Below are positions 1-8,521 of a stretch of DNA of 20,865 bases, in pieces (the stretch's first letter is position 1; the number at the start of each line of letters is the position of its first letter). The DNA comes from JAKFEW01 sp036675505 (GTDB lineage: Bacteria; Cyanobacteriota; Sericytochromatia; S15B-MN24; JAQBPE01): NCBI GenBank assembly GCA_036675505.1, contig JAKFEW010000077.1:1-20865 (forward strand). The letters run 5' to 3'. Both the position numbers and the translations under genes were made by a program. Below the pieces are notes generated by a model. That model searched no databases. It worked only from the letters and a program-made list of their open reading frames with translations, and was not told the DNA's origin.

Positions 1-2429
1 CGGGCCAGCGCGCCAGGGGCGGCCGGCCGGGCCGGGAACGCGCGGGCGATCGCCGCCCAGGCCGCCTCGGCCGCGGCCTCGCGGCCCAGGCGCTGGAGCG
101 CGTAGGCGCCGGCCTCGCGGAAGGAGGCGTCGCCGGAAGCGGCACCCAGGCTCGCGGCCCGCGTGAAGGCCCGGTCGGCCAGCGCACGGTCGCCCGTCGC
201 CAGCGCGATCTCGGCGCGCCGGAACCAGGTGCCGGCGTCGCCCGCGTCCATCGCGTGGATCTGATCGAGCGCCAGCGCAGCGCGCGTGACGTTGCGGCTC
301 TCGTAGAAGTCCGCCACCAACCGCAGCGCGTCGCCGTTGGGCGCGCGCAGGCCGGCGATGCGGGCCACGAGGGCCTCCGCCCGTTCGGGCGTCTTGCCGT
401 AGACCTGCTTGCCGGCCACCGCCACGAGCAGCTCCTGGTCGTCGGGCCGCAGCGCGAGCGCCCGGATCAGGGCCTGCTCGGCCTCGGCCTGCCGGCCCAA
501 CCGCTCGAGGGTGCCGGCCAGGGCCACATGCACCTCGGGGTCGTGCGGCTTCTTGGCGACCACGCCGCGCAGCGCCTCGGCTTCCTGCTGCAGCAGGCCC
601 ATGCGGTCGGCCAGGGCGGCGCGGTAGCGCAGCTCGGCGACGGTCGCCTTCGCGGGCCGCTCCTGCAGCGCGGCGAGCGCCTGGCGCGGGCGGCCGGCCC
701 GCAGCTGGAGCGAGGCCTCGGTGAGGCGGCGGTTCGCATCGCTGCCGGCGAGCCGGTTGCGCTTGTGCCAGGCCTCGGCGGCGCCGCCCAGGTCGCCCGC
801 GGCCTCGCGGGCGCCGGCGAGCATCTCCCAGGCATCGGCGTTGCGCGGCTTCTGGACGGTGAGGGCCTGCAAGAAGCGGGCGGCGTCGGTCCAGCGGCGC
901 GCCTGGGCGGCGCGCTCGACCGCGACGTGGAGGGTGTTTTCGGGCAGCGGCGCGCGCTTCAGCTCCTGGCCGAGCAGCGCGAGGCTGTCGCCGGGCTGGT
1001 TGGACCAGGCGAACCAGTCGGCGAGCATCAACCGATCGGCGCGGCCGGCCTGGGGGCTCTTGCAGACCAGGCGCATCTCGCGGATCGCGGACGCCTGGTC
1101 GCCGACTTCGAGGTGGGCCGTGGCGAGCCGGCGGCGCCAGTCGACGCGCTTCGCATCGAGCCCGACCAGCGCGCGCAGGTTCGCGAGCCCATCGGCCGTG
1201 GCGTCGTCGACGGGCCGCGAGATGCCGAGCCAGGCTTCGCGCCAGGGGCGGTCCACCGAGCCCCCGGGGGCGTCCTTCGCGAGGCCGACGTAGACGCCGC
1301 GCGCCTCCTCCATCTTGCCGTCCCAGGTCAGCACGCGGGCGAGCTTGATGCGCACCCCGCGGGCGACCGGGTTGCGCACGGCGAACTTCTCGAGCTCCTG
1401 GATCGCCTCGCCCCGGTCACCCTGGGCGAGCAGGTGGTCCGTGAGCGCCTCGAGCGCCTCGGGATCGTTCGGTGCGGCGGCGAAGTCCGCGCGCAGCAGG
1501 GCCTCGAGCTCCTCCACGCGGCCTGCCGCGGCCAGCATCGAGCGGTGCAACTGCCGGATCTCGCCATCTTCGGGCCAGCGCTTGGCCAGGTCGGCCGCCA
1601 GGTCGGCGGCGCGGTCGAGCGCCTTGGCCGTTTGCAGGTGGGTCACGATCTGCTTGCCGAGGTCCTTGTTCGGCTGCTCCAGGAAGGCCACGAGGCCGTG
1701 GTTGGCCGCGCGGACGTGGTCGCCGGCCCACTCGGCGAGCTCCATCGCGCGCAAGCGCCAGGCGACGCCGTCGGGCGGCACGTGGCGCTCCATCGCGAGC
1801 AGCGCGCCGCCGGCCTCGCCGCTCTCGAGGATCAGGTCCACGAGCTTTTGGCCATTGGTCGAGCCCGGCGCCAGCGCCACGAGGCGCTGCTGGGCCTCGA
1901 TCGCGGTCTGCAGCTGGCCGGCCATCACCGCGATCTCGCGCAGGCGGGTCAGCGTCGGGCTGTCCGCGCCGCCGTCGGCGAGCTGCTTCTGGTGCCAGAG
2001 CGCCAGGTCGAGCTTGCCGCTCGCCACCGCCATCGTCACGATCTCCTCGCGCCGACGGCGGTCGAGCGGCTCGTGCGGGCCGCCCAGCACGGCGATCGCG
2101 AGCTCCGGCCGGCCGGCCGCGAAGGCGGTCCGCTTCACGGCGTCGCGCTCCTCGTCGGTCAGCGCGCGCAGCTTGCCGGTCTCGGCGAGCACGCCGAGCG
2201 CCTGCTGGGGCTTGCCCGCACGCTCGTAGGCCTTGGCGAGCCGAGCCGGCGCGCGGGTGCCGTCGGGCGCCTCGCGGCGCTGGGTCTCGAGTGCGGGGAT
2301 CGCGATCTTGGGGTCGGGATCGCGGGCGTGCGCTTCGAGCACGTCGACGGGTTTCGGGATCAGCAAAGCCGTGGCGCCGACCAGCGCCACGATCCCCGTG
2401 ACCGACCAAGCGAGTCCCGAAAGCCTCAC
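1..2429 (-). CDS. pelB: PelB-like TPR protein, N-terminal part (gene continues past the left edge)
   Basis: About 809 codons are visible from a GTG start that overlaps the stop of the upstream de-acetylase gene by 4 bases (GTGA), with a GGAGG ribosome site a few bases ahead. Residues about 4-24 form one hydrophobic segment, so the protein is anchored in the inner membrane or exported. The rest is a long alpha-helical array rich in Ala, Leu, Glu and Arg with tetratricopeptide-like repeats, for example near residues 525-555 and 625-660 where the spacing of Ala, Gly and Pro fits the TPR pattern. Pseudomonas PelB has the same plan: an N-terminal membrane helix, many TPRs that bind PelA and guide the polymer, then an outer-membrane beta barrel. 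Place in the operon and architecture support PelB. The barrel would lie outside the window, so a TPR-only periplasmic protein cannot be excluded. Confidence 0.72.
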   Translation of the reverse strand, partial: MRLSGLAWSVTGIVALVGATALLIPKPVDVLEAHARDPDPKIAIPALETQRREAPDGTRAPARLAKAYERAGKPQQALGVLAETGKLRALTDEERDAVKRTAFAAGRPELAIAVLGGPHEPLDRRRREEIVTMAVASGKLDLALWHQKQLADGGADSPTLTRLREIAVMAGQLQTAIEAQQRLVALAPGSTNGQKLVDLILESGEAGGALLAMERHVPPDGVAWRLRAMELAEWAGDHVRAANHGLVAFLEQPNKDLGKQIVTHLQTAKALDRAADLAADLAKRWPEDGEIRQLHRSMLAAAGRVEELEALLRADFAAAPNDPEALEALTDHLLAQGDRGEAIQELEKFAVRNPVARGVRIKLARVLTWDGKMEEARGVYVGLAKDAPGGSVDRPWREAWLGISRPVDDATADGLANLRALVGLDAKRVDWRRRLATAHLEVGDQASAIREMRLVCKSPQAGRADRLMLADWFAWSNQPGDSLALLGQELKRAPLPENTLHVAVERAAQARRWTDAARFLQALTVQKPRNADAWEMLAGAREAAGDLGGAAEAWHKRNRLAGSDANRRLTEASLQLRAGRPRQALAALQERPAKATVAELRYRAALADRMGLLQQEAEALRGVVAKKPHDPEVHVALAGTLERLGRQAEAEQALIRALALRPDDQELLVAVAGKQVYGKTPERAEALVARIAGLRAPNGDALRLVADFYESRNVTRAALALDQIHAMDAGDAGTWFRRAEIALATGDRALADRAFTRAASLGAASGDASFREAGAYALQRLGREAAAEAAWAAIARAFPARPAAPGALA

Positions 2430-4537
2430 CAGCGGACCTCCATCAGCCGACGGCCGCGTCCGGTCGTCAGCGTCAGCTTGCCATCCGGGCCGACCGTCGT
2501 GGGCCCCGTGAAATCTCCACCGTAGCGCACCGGCCGGCCAGCAGGCAAGCCCGCCAAAACCACCCGGGCGGGTGCGGCTGCGTCGAAGGCCGCCGCGAGC
2601 GAGCCCGCGGTCCGCTGCCAGCTCACCAGCGTCGCGCTCGCCTCCTGGAGACGCGGGCGCTCCGGCGGTGCGTCGGCCAGGACCACGCGCGCCGCGGGCG
2701 CCGCGAGGTGCACCCAGGTGCGACGACCGGAGGGAGACGACGAAGGAGTATCGCCGGCCACCAGGTAGCCCGCCACGCCCTCGGAGGCGTCGAGATCCAC
2801 CCGACGGGCCTCGCCGTCGAAGCGCAGCGAGCGACAGCTCCCGGCACCCGCCACGCGCCAGGCGCCGGGGCCGTCGGGGGTCACGCTCGCGCCGAAGAAG
2901 CCCTCGACGCCCCGCGCGTAGCTCGACGCGGTGAGGTGCGCGAGCGGCATGCGCTCGCTCCAGGCGTAGAGCTCGCGCAGGGCCTTGAGCCCGGCGAGGC
3001 GCTCGGCGGCGTAGAAGTGATAGTAAACGTTCACGGCCGCGAGCCGGCGCGGGGCGCCGGTGAAGCGGTAGTAGTCCAACGCCCGGCGCTGGCCGTCGAA
3101 CGGCCCGTTCCAGAGGTTCGTGTACAGGTTCTCGTTCGCCGAGGCCGCGAACACCTGCAGGTGCGGGCCGACCCGCCGCGCGAACGGCGAGACCGCCGCG
3201 ACCGAGGGCGCGCCCGGCTGCAGCAAGGCGTCGCCGCCGTTCATGTTCGCGACGGCGAGCGCCTCCGCGCGGGCCAGGTAGGGCGGCGTCGGGTTGGCCT
3301 TGCCGGACCAGAGCACCATCGCGGTGCGCTTGCCAGGCGGCAGCAAGCGCTGGACATAGGCCACGGCGGCGTCGACCTCGCGGCGCGGATCGTACACGAC
3401 CCGCTTGCCGCCCGGCTCGTCCGCCACGTCGCCGGTGGTGTTCGGCGCGGAGGCCAGGCCGAGCGCCCAGTCGTGCGGGTGCGACCACGAGTGCACGGCG
3501 GGCTCGACCGCGGGCAGGCGGAAGATCGAGCGGGCGAGGGCCTCGCGCTCCGGCTTGCCATTGATTTCATTCGCGATAATGGAAACAGTCGTGGGCAGCC
3601 AGGTCCGGGCCAGGATCTCGTCGCGGACGACTTCCGCGGCCAGGCGGGGCTTGGGGGCGATCGCCGGGTTGGCGAAGCCGTCGCCGTCGATGTGCGCGAA
3701 GAACACCCGCCGGCCGTTCACGGTGGTCGGGTCCAGCGCCGGCTGGCCGGCGAGCCGCAGGGCGCGCGTGAAGAAGCGGAACGGGTCGATGCGCCAGCGC
3801 AGGCGGAAGTTGAGCGGGTTCATCTCCTGGATCAGCGTGCGGTCGGCCACGAAGGCGCCGCGATCGCCCACGACGATCACGTCGCCCACCTCGCCCGCCT
3901 GCGGACCCTTCACGCTCAGCGGCGCCTCGGCGGCCGGGTCTGTACGGCGGACGCTCGCGAGGTAGGGGCCGACCGGCGGCCGGCTGGCCTCGAAGGCAGG
4001 CCAGCCAGCTGGCAGCCAGGTCAGCCCGCCGCCGCCGTCCGGGCCGGATGCCGGGCCGACAGGCTCGATGCCGAGGCCCGCGAGCACGGGCGCCCAGACG
4101 TCGCGCGGCACGCTCGCGCCATCCGCGGCTTCCTGCAAGAAGCCCGAGCCACCGAGCAGCACGAGCGGGTGGCTGGCGGCCTGCTGGGTGCGCAGCCAGG
4201 CCGCGAGGGCCGCCGGATCGGGCACGGTGGCGCCTGCGAGCAAAGACACGACGCCACGCGCGCGCGCGCTGAGGGCCGCGTCCGGCAAGCCCGTCGCGAC
4301 GTCATGGTAGGTCACGACCAGGCCGAGGTGGTTGAGCACGACCTCGACGGCGGCGTAGGGGCTCTCGCCGCGGGGGACGCCGCCGTCCTCGGCGCTATGG
4401 AGGACGATCACCTCGCGGGCGCCGGCGAGGTCGGGGGCGGCGAGCACAGGCGTGGGGGCGGCGAGGAGGAGGGTCGCGAGGACGAGCAGCCCGCCGGGGA
4501 GAGGGGAAGGGTGTAAATTCATGCTCACCCTGCTCAT
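2426..4537 (-). CDS. pelA: PelA-like polysaccharide de-acetylase without the hydrolase domain
   Basis: A 703-residue exported protein. Residues about 14-34 form a signal peptide (hydrophobic core, then VLAAP). Residues 40-260 resemble the reductase-like region of PelA. The de-acetylase (CE18-type) core follows, with HIDGD at 282-286 and the metal-binding H349 and H353 in HSWSH. YYHFYAAE at 505-512 is another PelA hallmark. The tail from about 555 is beta-rich, like the PelA jelly-roll end. Pseudomonas PelA is near 950 residues because it starts with a glycoside hydrolase domain, which is absent here. The role is removal of acetyl groups from Pel on its way out. The ATG at 4537 overlaps the pelG stop (ATGA), which favours coupled translation. 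A second ATG at 4522 has a better ribosome site (AGGGTGAGC) and is the alternative start. Confidence 0.92.
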   Translation of the reverse strand: MSRVSMNLHPSPLPGGLLVLATLLLAAPTPVLAAPDLAGAREVIVLHSAEDGGVPRGESPYAAVEVVLNHLGLVVTYHDVATGLPDAALSARARGVVSLLAGATVPDPAALAAWLRTQQAASHPLVLLGGSGFLQEAADGASVPRDVWAPVLAGLGIEPVGPASGPDGGGGLTWLPAGWPAFEASRPPVGPYLASVRRTDPAAEAPLSVKGPQAGEVGDVIVVGDRGAFVADRTLIQEMNPLNFRLRWRIDPFRFFTRALRLAGQPALDPTTVNGRRVFFAHIDGDGFANPAIAPKPRLAAEVVRDEILARTWLPTTVSIIANEINGKPEREALARSIFRLPAVEPAVHSWSHPHDWALGLASAPNTTGDVADEPGGKRVVYDPRREVDAAVAYVQRLLPPGKRTAMVLWSGKANPTPPYLARAEALAVANMNGGDALLQPGAPSVAAVSPFARRVGPHLQVFAASANENLYTNLWNGPFDGQRRALDYYRFTGAPRRLAAVNVYYHFYAAERLAGLKALRELYAWSERMPLAHLTASSYARGVEGFFGASVTPDGPGAWRVAGAGSCRSLRFDGEARRVDLDASEGVAGYLVAGDTPSSSPSGRRTWVHLAAPAARVVLADAPPERPRLQEASATLVSWQRTAGSLAAAFDAAAPARVVLAGLPAGRPVRYGGDFTGPTTVGPDGKLTLTTGRGRRLMEVRW

Positions 4538-5907
4538 GTCGCCGGCTGCCGCATGAACACGTGGAACTCCAGGTCCTGCACCGCGCGCACCAGCATGTGG
4601 ATGCCCACGATCAGCGTCAGCCCGCACGACAGCAGGTAGCCCATCCCGTAGTAAGCCGGGCCGAACGGGAACACCAGCCAGGTCAAAATCAAGTTGGACG
4701 TCACGAAGGTCAACGCCAGCGCCATCGCCTCGAAGCGGTACTCGAGGTAAAGCAGCAGGATCATCACCATCAGGTGCATCACGTGGAACACGCCGCCGAG
4801 GGCGGCGTAGCGGAACACGAAGATCGAGGCCCAGTTGAGCCCGAGCGCCTGGAAGATCTCCGGCGCGAAGAGCACCGCACACGCGGTGATCGGGGCCTGC
4901 ACCTTGAGCAGCAGCGTCAAATCGCGGCGCAGCGAGTCCACCATCTGGGCCCGCACGCGCTTGATCTCGTCGAGCCGGGCGTGGGCGGCGATCGCCGCGA
5001 AATAGCCGCGGTAGGTGTCGTAGAAGTCCGTCTCGATGCGCAGGAGGAACATCGCGAGCGCCGGCACGATCGTCGCGTAGGCCAGGAAGGTCGCGTTGTC
5101 GTAGACCGGCGAGACGCTCAGCGCCGGCACGATCAGCTGGCCGGTGTCCGGGTGGAACCAGAACATGATCTTGTCGACCCAGATGCCCACATTGTAGGCG
5201 AAGCCGGCCAGGAAGACCGGCCAGTAGGTCTTGAAGTAGCCGAGCAGCCCATCCGGCCGGATGCTGGGCAGGCCGAACTCGACCTTCACGCGCAACGTGA
5301 GCAGCGTGAACGCCAGCAAGAAGCCCGCGCCGTAGCCCGCGACCTGGCCAGCGAGGCCCAGCCACATGCCGCCGAAGATCGCGCCCAGCACCGAGACGGT
5401 GCCGCCGACCATGAACGCCAAGATGATCGTGCGGAAGTCCTTGGCGGCCGACAGGAAGATCATGGCGAGCCAGGTGCCGTTCACGGCCAGGTGCATGAGC
5501 AGCACCGCGAGCTCGACCGCCGCATCGAGCTCGAGGAAATACAGGTAGACGCCGGCGACGATGGCCTGCATGCCGAGCAACGCCGCCATCGTGGCGGCGT
5601 AGGTGGACGCGAAGTACTCCGGGCGGCCTTCGTAGAGGCGATCGGCCAGGTAGCGCGAGACCACTTTGTGGAAGACCCCGACGCCGATCAGCGAGAAGCA
5701 GTAGACGTAGCTCACCAGGCCGAGAAACACCGGGTAGTCCTCGGCGCGACCGTAACGCGGGCCGATGCCCGCCAACACGGCGAGCGCGATGCTGCTGATG
5801 ATCCACGGCCCCGCCGAGATCACCGACGCATATGCGAACGCACGCAGGGGGCCCGCGAGGCCGCCGTCGCGCAGGAGCCGGCGCAGCGTGAAGCCGATGC
5901 CCGCCAT
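4534..5907 (-). CDS. pelG: PelG, Pel polysaccharide inner-membrane transporter (MOP superfamily)
   Basis: A 457-residue polytopic membrane protein that matches PelG in length (about 456) and in its opening, MAGIGFTLRRLLRDGGLAG. About twelve hydrophobic helices fill the protein. The loop with FYDTYRGYFAAI and the stretch KIMFWFHPDTG are typical of PelG. It is a distant relative of Wzx/MATE flippases and is thought to form the inner-membrane channel that works with PelD, PelE and PelF to move the growing polymer into the periplasm. The ATG shares one base with the pelF stop (TGATG), so pelF and pelG are translated together. The frame stays open upstream, but only as a shadow of pelF, so the start at 5907 is well supported. 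Confidence 0.96.
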   Translation of the reverse strand: MAGIGFTLRRLLRDGGLAGPLRAFAYASVISAGPWIISSIALAVLAGIGPRYGRAEDYPVFLGLVSYVYCFSLIGVGVFHKVVSRYLADRLYEGRPEYFASTYAATMAALLGMQAIVAGVYLYFLELDAAVELAVLLMHLAVNGTWLAMIFLSAAKDFRTIILAFMVGGTVSVLGAIFGGMWLGLAGQVAGYGAGFLLAFTLLTLRVKVEFGLPSIRPDGLLGYFKTYWPVFLAGFAYNVGIWVDKIMFWFHPDTGQLIVPALSVSPVYDNATFLAYATIVPALAMFLLRIETDFYDTYRGYFAAIAAHARLDEIKRVRAQMVDSLRRDLTLLLKVQAPITACAVLFAPEIFQALGLNWASIFVFRYAALGGVFHVMHLMVMILLLYLEYRFEAMALALTFVTSNLILTWLVFPFGPAYYGMGYLLSCGLTLIVGIHMLVRAVQDLEFHVFMRQPAT

Positions 5908-7397
5908 CAGGTCGCGCCCCCGGCCCGGGTCGCCGGCACCAGCTCGCGGTAGAGCCGCCGGTAGCCCGCGAAGAGCACCTCTTCGCCGTAATAATGCTCG
6001 ACGCGCGCCACCGCGGCGCGCGCCAGGGCGGCATACCGCTCCGGCGAGCGCGCCAGGCCCACGATCGCGTCGGACACGGCGTCCGGCGAGGCGACCGGCA
6101 CGACCAGGCCCGACGGCCCGAGGCGCGCGTCGTCGCCGGCCCGCCCCTCGAGCAGCTCGCGGCAGCCGCCCACGTCCGTGCAGACCGACGGCAGGCCGGC
6201 CGCGTTGGCCTCGAGGATCACCAGCGGCTGCGACTCCGAGACGCTGGTCAGCGCCACGAGGTCCATGCGCGGCAGCCACTCCTTCACGTCGACGGAGCCC
6301 GTGAAGGTCACGGCGTCGTGCAGCTCGAGCAGGTCGACCAGCTGGGTGCACTCCAGCGCGTAGTCAGGGTCCTCGTCGAGCGGGCCGAGCACGAAGGCCT
6401 CGACCGCCACCTCGGCGCGCGCCAGGTGGATCGCGCGGATGAAGGACTTCACGTCCTTGATCGGCACGACCCGCCCGATCAGCGCGACACGGAAAGGCCG
6501 CCCGGTCCAATCCCGCTCGGCGCGCAGCGGCGCGTAACGCGCGACGGGCACGCCGTTCGGCACGATCGCCATCTTGTCCTCGGGCGCGCCGGCCCTCACC
6601 TGGTGGCCGCGGTTCACGTCGTTGAGCGCCACCACCTGGTCGGCCGCCTGGTAGGCGATCTTGGCGAGGAAGCGATACTGCTCGCGCCACCAGCGCTTGA
6701 AGAACGGGTCGTCGGGCGCGAAGGCGCTGCCCTCGGGCGCTTCGGTGTAAATCCACTCGGCCTGCACGATCTCGATGTCGCGCTCGCGGGTGTAGATGCC
6801 GTGCTCCGTGAGCAGCATGCCGCCGCCGTGGTTCGACGCGCCGAGCGCGGCCAGCATGCCGGCGTAGCCGGTCGAGAGCGAGTGGTAGACGTCGGCCGCC
6901 GGCAGCGCGGCGTCGAACAGGCGGAACATGGGGCCGTGGGTGGCGCGCCAGGTCCAGAAGTAGTCGAGGAAGGAGACCTGGCGGCCGAGCCGCTCGTATT
7001 GCTCGGTCATGAACGCCCAGGCGCCGCGCGAGCCCTGGATCGACACGCTCGCGAGCCCGGCCTCGCGCCACTGCGCGGCGAGCTGCTGCACATGCGGGCA
7101 GCGGGCCGCGGCGGGCGTCGCGTGCATCGCCGCGATGCCCGCCATGAATTTCTCGGGCGGCTCTTGCGGCAGCGCGGCGGGCGGCTCGCCGAAGAGATAA
7201 ACGTGGCTGCGCGACACGACGTTCGGCGGCACCGTGTACTTGTCGCCGCGCGCGAACGAAGGGTCCGGCAGGATCGTGACCAACGCGAAGCGGATCTCGG
7301 GCAGGCCGCAGAGGAGCTGGTGGGTCCAGCTCGCCACGCCGCCGAGCACGTACGGGTAAGCGCCCTCCACGATCAGGCAGACGTCGGCCCGGCTCAT
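5907..7397 (-). CDS. pelF: PelF, cytosolic Pel glycosyltransferase (GT4 family)
   Basis: A 496-residue GT-B glycosyltransferase with no signal peptide, close to the usual PelF length of about 507. The N-terminal domain begins with the PelF signature EGAYPYVLGGVASW (residues 11-24). TEHGIYTRER sits at 197-206. The C-terminal nucleotide-sugar domain carries GRVVPIKD (308-315) and the E-x7-E motif of retaining GT4 enzymes (E388 and E396). The known role is polymerisation of Pel from UDP-activated N-acetylated hexosamines at the cytosolic face of the PelD-PelE-PelG complex. The ATG overlaps the pelE stop by 4 bases (ATGA). Together with pelG this is the most securely identified gene of the operon. 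Confidence 0.97.
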   Translation of the reverse strand: MSRADVCLIVEGAYPYVLGGVASWTHQLLCGLPEIRFALVTILPDPSFARGDKYTVPPNVVSRSHVYLFGEPPAALPQEPPEKFMAGIAAMHATPAAARCPHVQQLAAQWREAGLASVSIQGSRGAWAFMTEQYERLGRQVSFLDYFWTWRATHGPMFRLFDAALPAADVYHSLSTGYAGMLAALGASNHGGGMLLTEHGIYTRERDIEIVQAEWIYTEAPEGSAFAPDDPFFKRWWREQYRFLAKIAYQAADQVVALNDVNRGHQVRAGAPEDKMAIVPNGVPVARYAPLRAERDWTGRPFRVALIGRVVPIKDVKSFIRAIHLARAEVAVEAFVLGPLDEDPDYALECTQLVDLLELHDAVTFTGSVDVKEWLPRMDLVALTSVSESQPLVILEANAAGLPSVCTDVGGCRELLEGRAGDDARLGPSGLVVPVASPDAVSDAIVGLARSPERYAALARAAVARVEHYYGEEVLFAGYRRLYRELVPATRAGGAT

Positions 7398-8521
7398 GCG
7401 GCGTCTCCTGCGGGCGACCAGAAAGCCGCGATCTCGAAGGCGTCGCTGCCGGGCAGCGCCACCTGGCGCAGCGCGGCCGCGGCGCGCCTCAGCTCGGTGG
7501 TGCGGCCGAGCGCGTAGAGCAGCTCGCAGAGAAGCAGCCCCGGATCGGGCTGGTCGGGCGCGACCCCGACCGCACGCTCGGCGGCGGCGAGGGCCGCCTC
7601 CGGGTCGCCCAGCGCCTGGCGCGCGCGGGCGATCGCGATGTCGTCGCCCGCCTGGCCGGGGTCGCAGGCGCGGGCCCGCAGCGCGGCGCCCTCGGCCTCG
7701 CGCCACAACGGCTCGGCCGCCTTGCCGGCCGGCAAGCCGCTCGCGGCGTAACGCTGCACGGCGGCGATCAGCCCCCGCTGGGCGGCCGCATCATCCGGGC
7801 GATCCGCCGCGGCCTGACGCGCCCGGCCGAGCCGGTCCGCGAGCTGCTCTTCCAGCTTCACGAGCGCGAGCGAGGCGAGCAGGCGCGTGTCTTCGGCCGG
7901 GTGGCGCAGGGCCTGGCGCAACACGCGCACGCCCTCATCGCCTTCCATGCGGCGCAGCGCCTCGGCCGCCGCCTGCTTGCTCGCGAGGTCGCCGTGGCGC
8001 AGCTGGTCGGCCAGCGGCCGCACCGACACCTCGCGCAGCAGCTCGGCCTGCGCGTCTTGCATGGGCCGCGACCAGCGCGGGCTGTTATGCTCGAAGGCGA
8101 TGTAGGCCTTGTAGGCCGCGTGGAGGTCGTCGCGCGGCGCCGTGACGCGTCCGAAGATGATCAGCGCGATCGGCGTGCCCACCACCGGGAACGCCGCCGC
8201 CAGCGTGGCCGCCTGCAGCGCCATCAAGTCTTCCGGCGCGTCCGGGCGCCGCCAGTAGGCCCAGGCGACCACGGCCGCGAGCGCATGCAGGATGAACGCG
8301 GCGACCTGGTCGCCGTGCCAGGCGAGCCAGCCAACCAGCGGCCCCGAGATCCCGATCAGGCAGGCGACGACCAGGCGGCGGCGCGAGCGCGCAGGCTGCG
8401 CGTACGGATCCGGCTGGTCGGCCGGGGCAGCCGGCAGGTCGGCCGGGGCAGTCGGCAGGTCAGCCGGGTCAGCCGGCAGGTCTGACGCGTCACCCTGCAG
8501 GTAGGGCGCTTCAACCGGCAA
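7394..8521 (-). CDS. pelE: PelE-like inner-membrane repeat protein
   Basis: With the chosen TTG start the product is 375 residues (Pseudomonas PelE is about 329). Residues 14-37 are an Ala/Pro/Asp-rich linker of repeated DLPxxPA units. Two or three membrane helices follow (about residues 50-90 and 105-130). The soluble part has HEAT-like helices, then TPR-like repeats near the end with a PDQPDPGLLLCELLYALG stretch. PelE partners PelD and PelF at the inner membrane in known systems. No ATG or GTG lies near the pelD stop in this frame. The TTG has a GAGGA ribosome site 8 bases upstream and overlaps the pelD end by 11 bases. An upstream ATG at 8671 would overlap pelD by 160 bases and encode Arg/Ser-rich sequence, so it was not chosen. 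The assignment rests on position and architecture more than on clear motifs. Confidence 0.83.
   Translation of the reverse strand: MPVEAPYLQGDASDLPADPADLPTAPADLPAAPADQPDPYAQPARSRRRLVVACLIGISGPLVGWLAWHGDQVAAFILHALAAVVAWAYWRRPDAPEDLMALQAATLAAAFPVVGTPIALIIFGRVTAPRDDLHAAYKAYIAFEHNSPRWSRPMQDAQAELLREVSVRPLADQLRHGDLASKQAAAEALRRMEGDEGVRVLRQALRHPAEDTRLLASLALVKLEEQLADRLGRARQAAADRPDDAAAQRGLIAAVQRYAASGLPAGKAAEPLWREAEGAALRARACDPGQAGDDIAIARARQALGDPEAALAAAERAVGVAPDQPDPGLLLCELLYALGRTTELRRAAAALRQVALPGSDAFEIAAFWSPAGDAA
8412..8482. repeat. 21-bp in-frame tandem repeat in pelE
   Basis: About 3.3 imperfect copies of a 21-bp unit lie head to tail (8412-8432, 8433-8453, 8454-8474, then a partial copy). They encode the 7-residue unit D-L-P-[AT]-[AD]-P-A in the N-terminal linker of the PelE-like protein. 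Because the unit is a multiple of three, copy number can change without breaking the frame. It looks like a flexible spacer ahead of the first membrane helix. Confidence 0.9.

Noticed and set aside
255..2525. A 756-residue plus-strand frame opposite the TPR gene
   Set aside because: Its sequence is low-complexity Gly/Leu/Arg/Gln/His typical of antisense frames in GC-rich genes. The opposite strand has coherent TPR sequence, a ribosome site and operon coupling.
2426..6034. A very long minus-strand frame that could be read as one 1202-residue protein
   Set aside because: Only the part from 4537 down is PelA-like. Upstream of it the frame is an Arg/Gly-rich shadow of pelG, which is clearly coded in another frame.
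4534..6351. An N-terminally extended PelG of 605 residues
   Set aside because: The first 148 residues are Arg/Gly/Ala-rich and lie over pelF in another frame. The PelG family start is at 5907.
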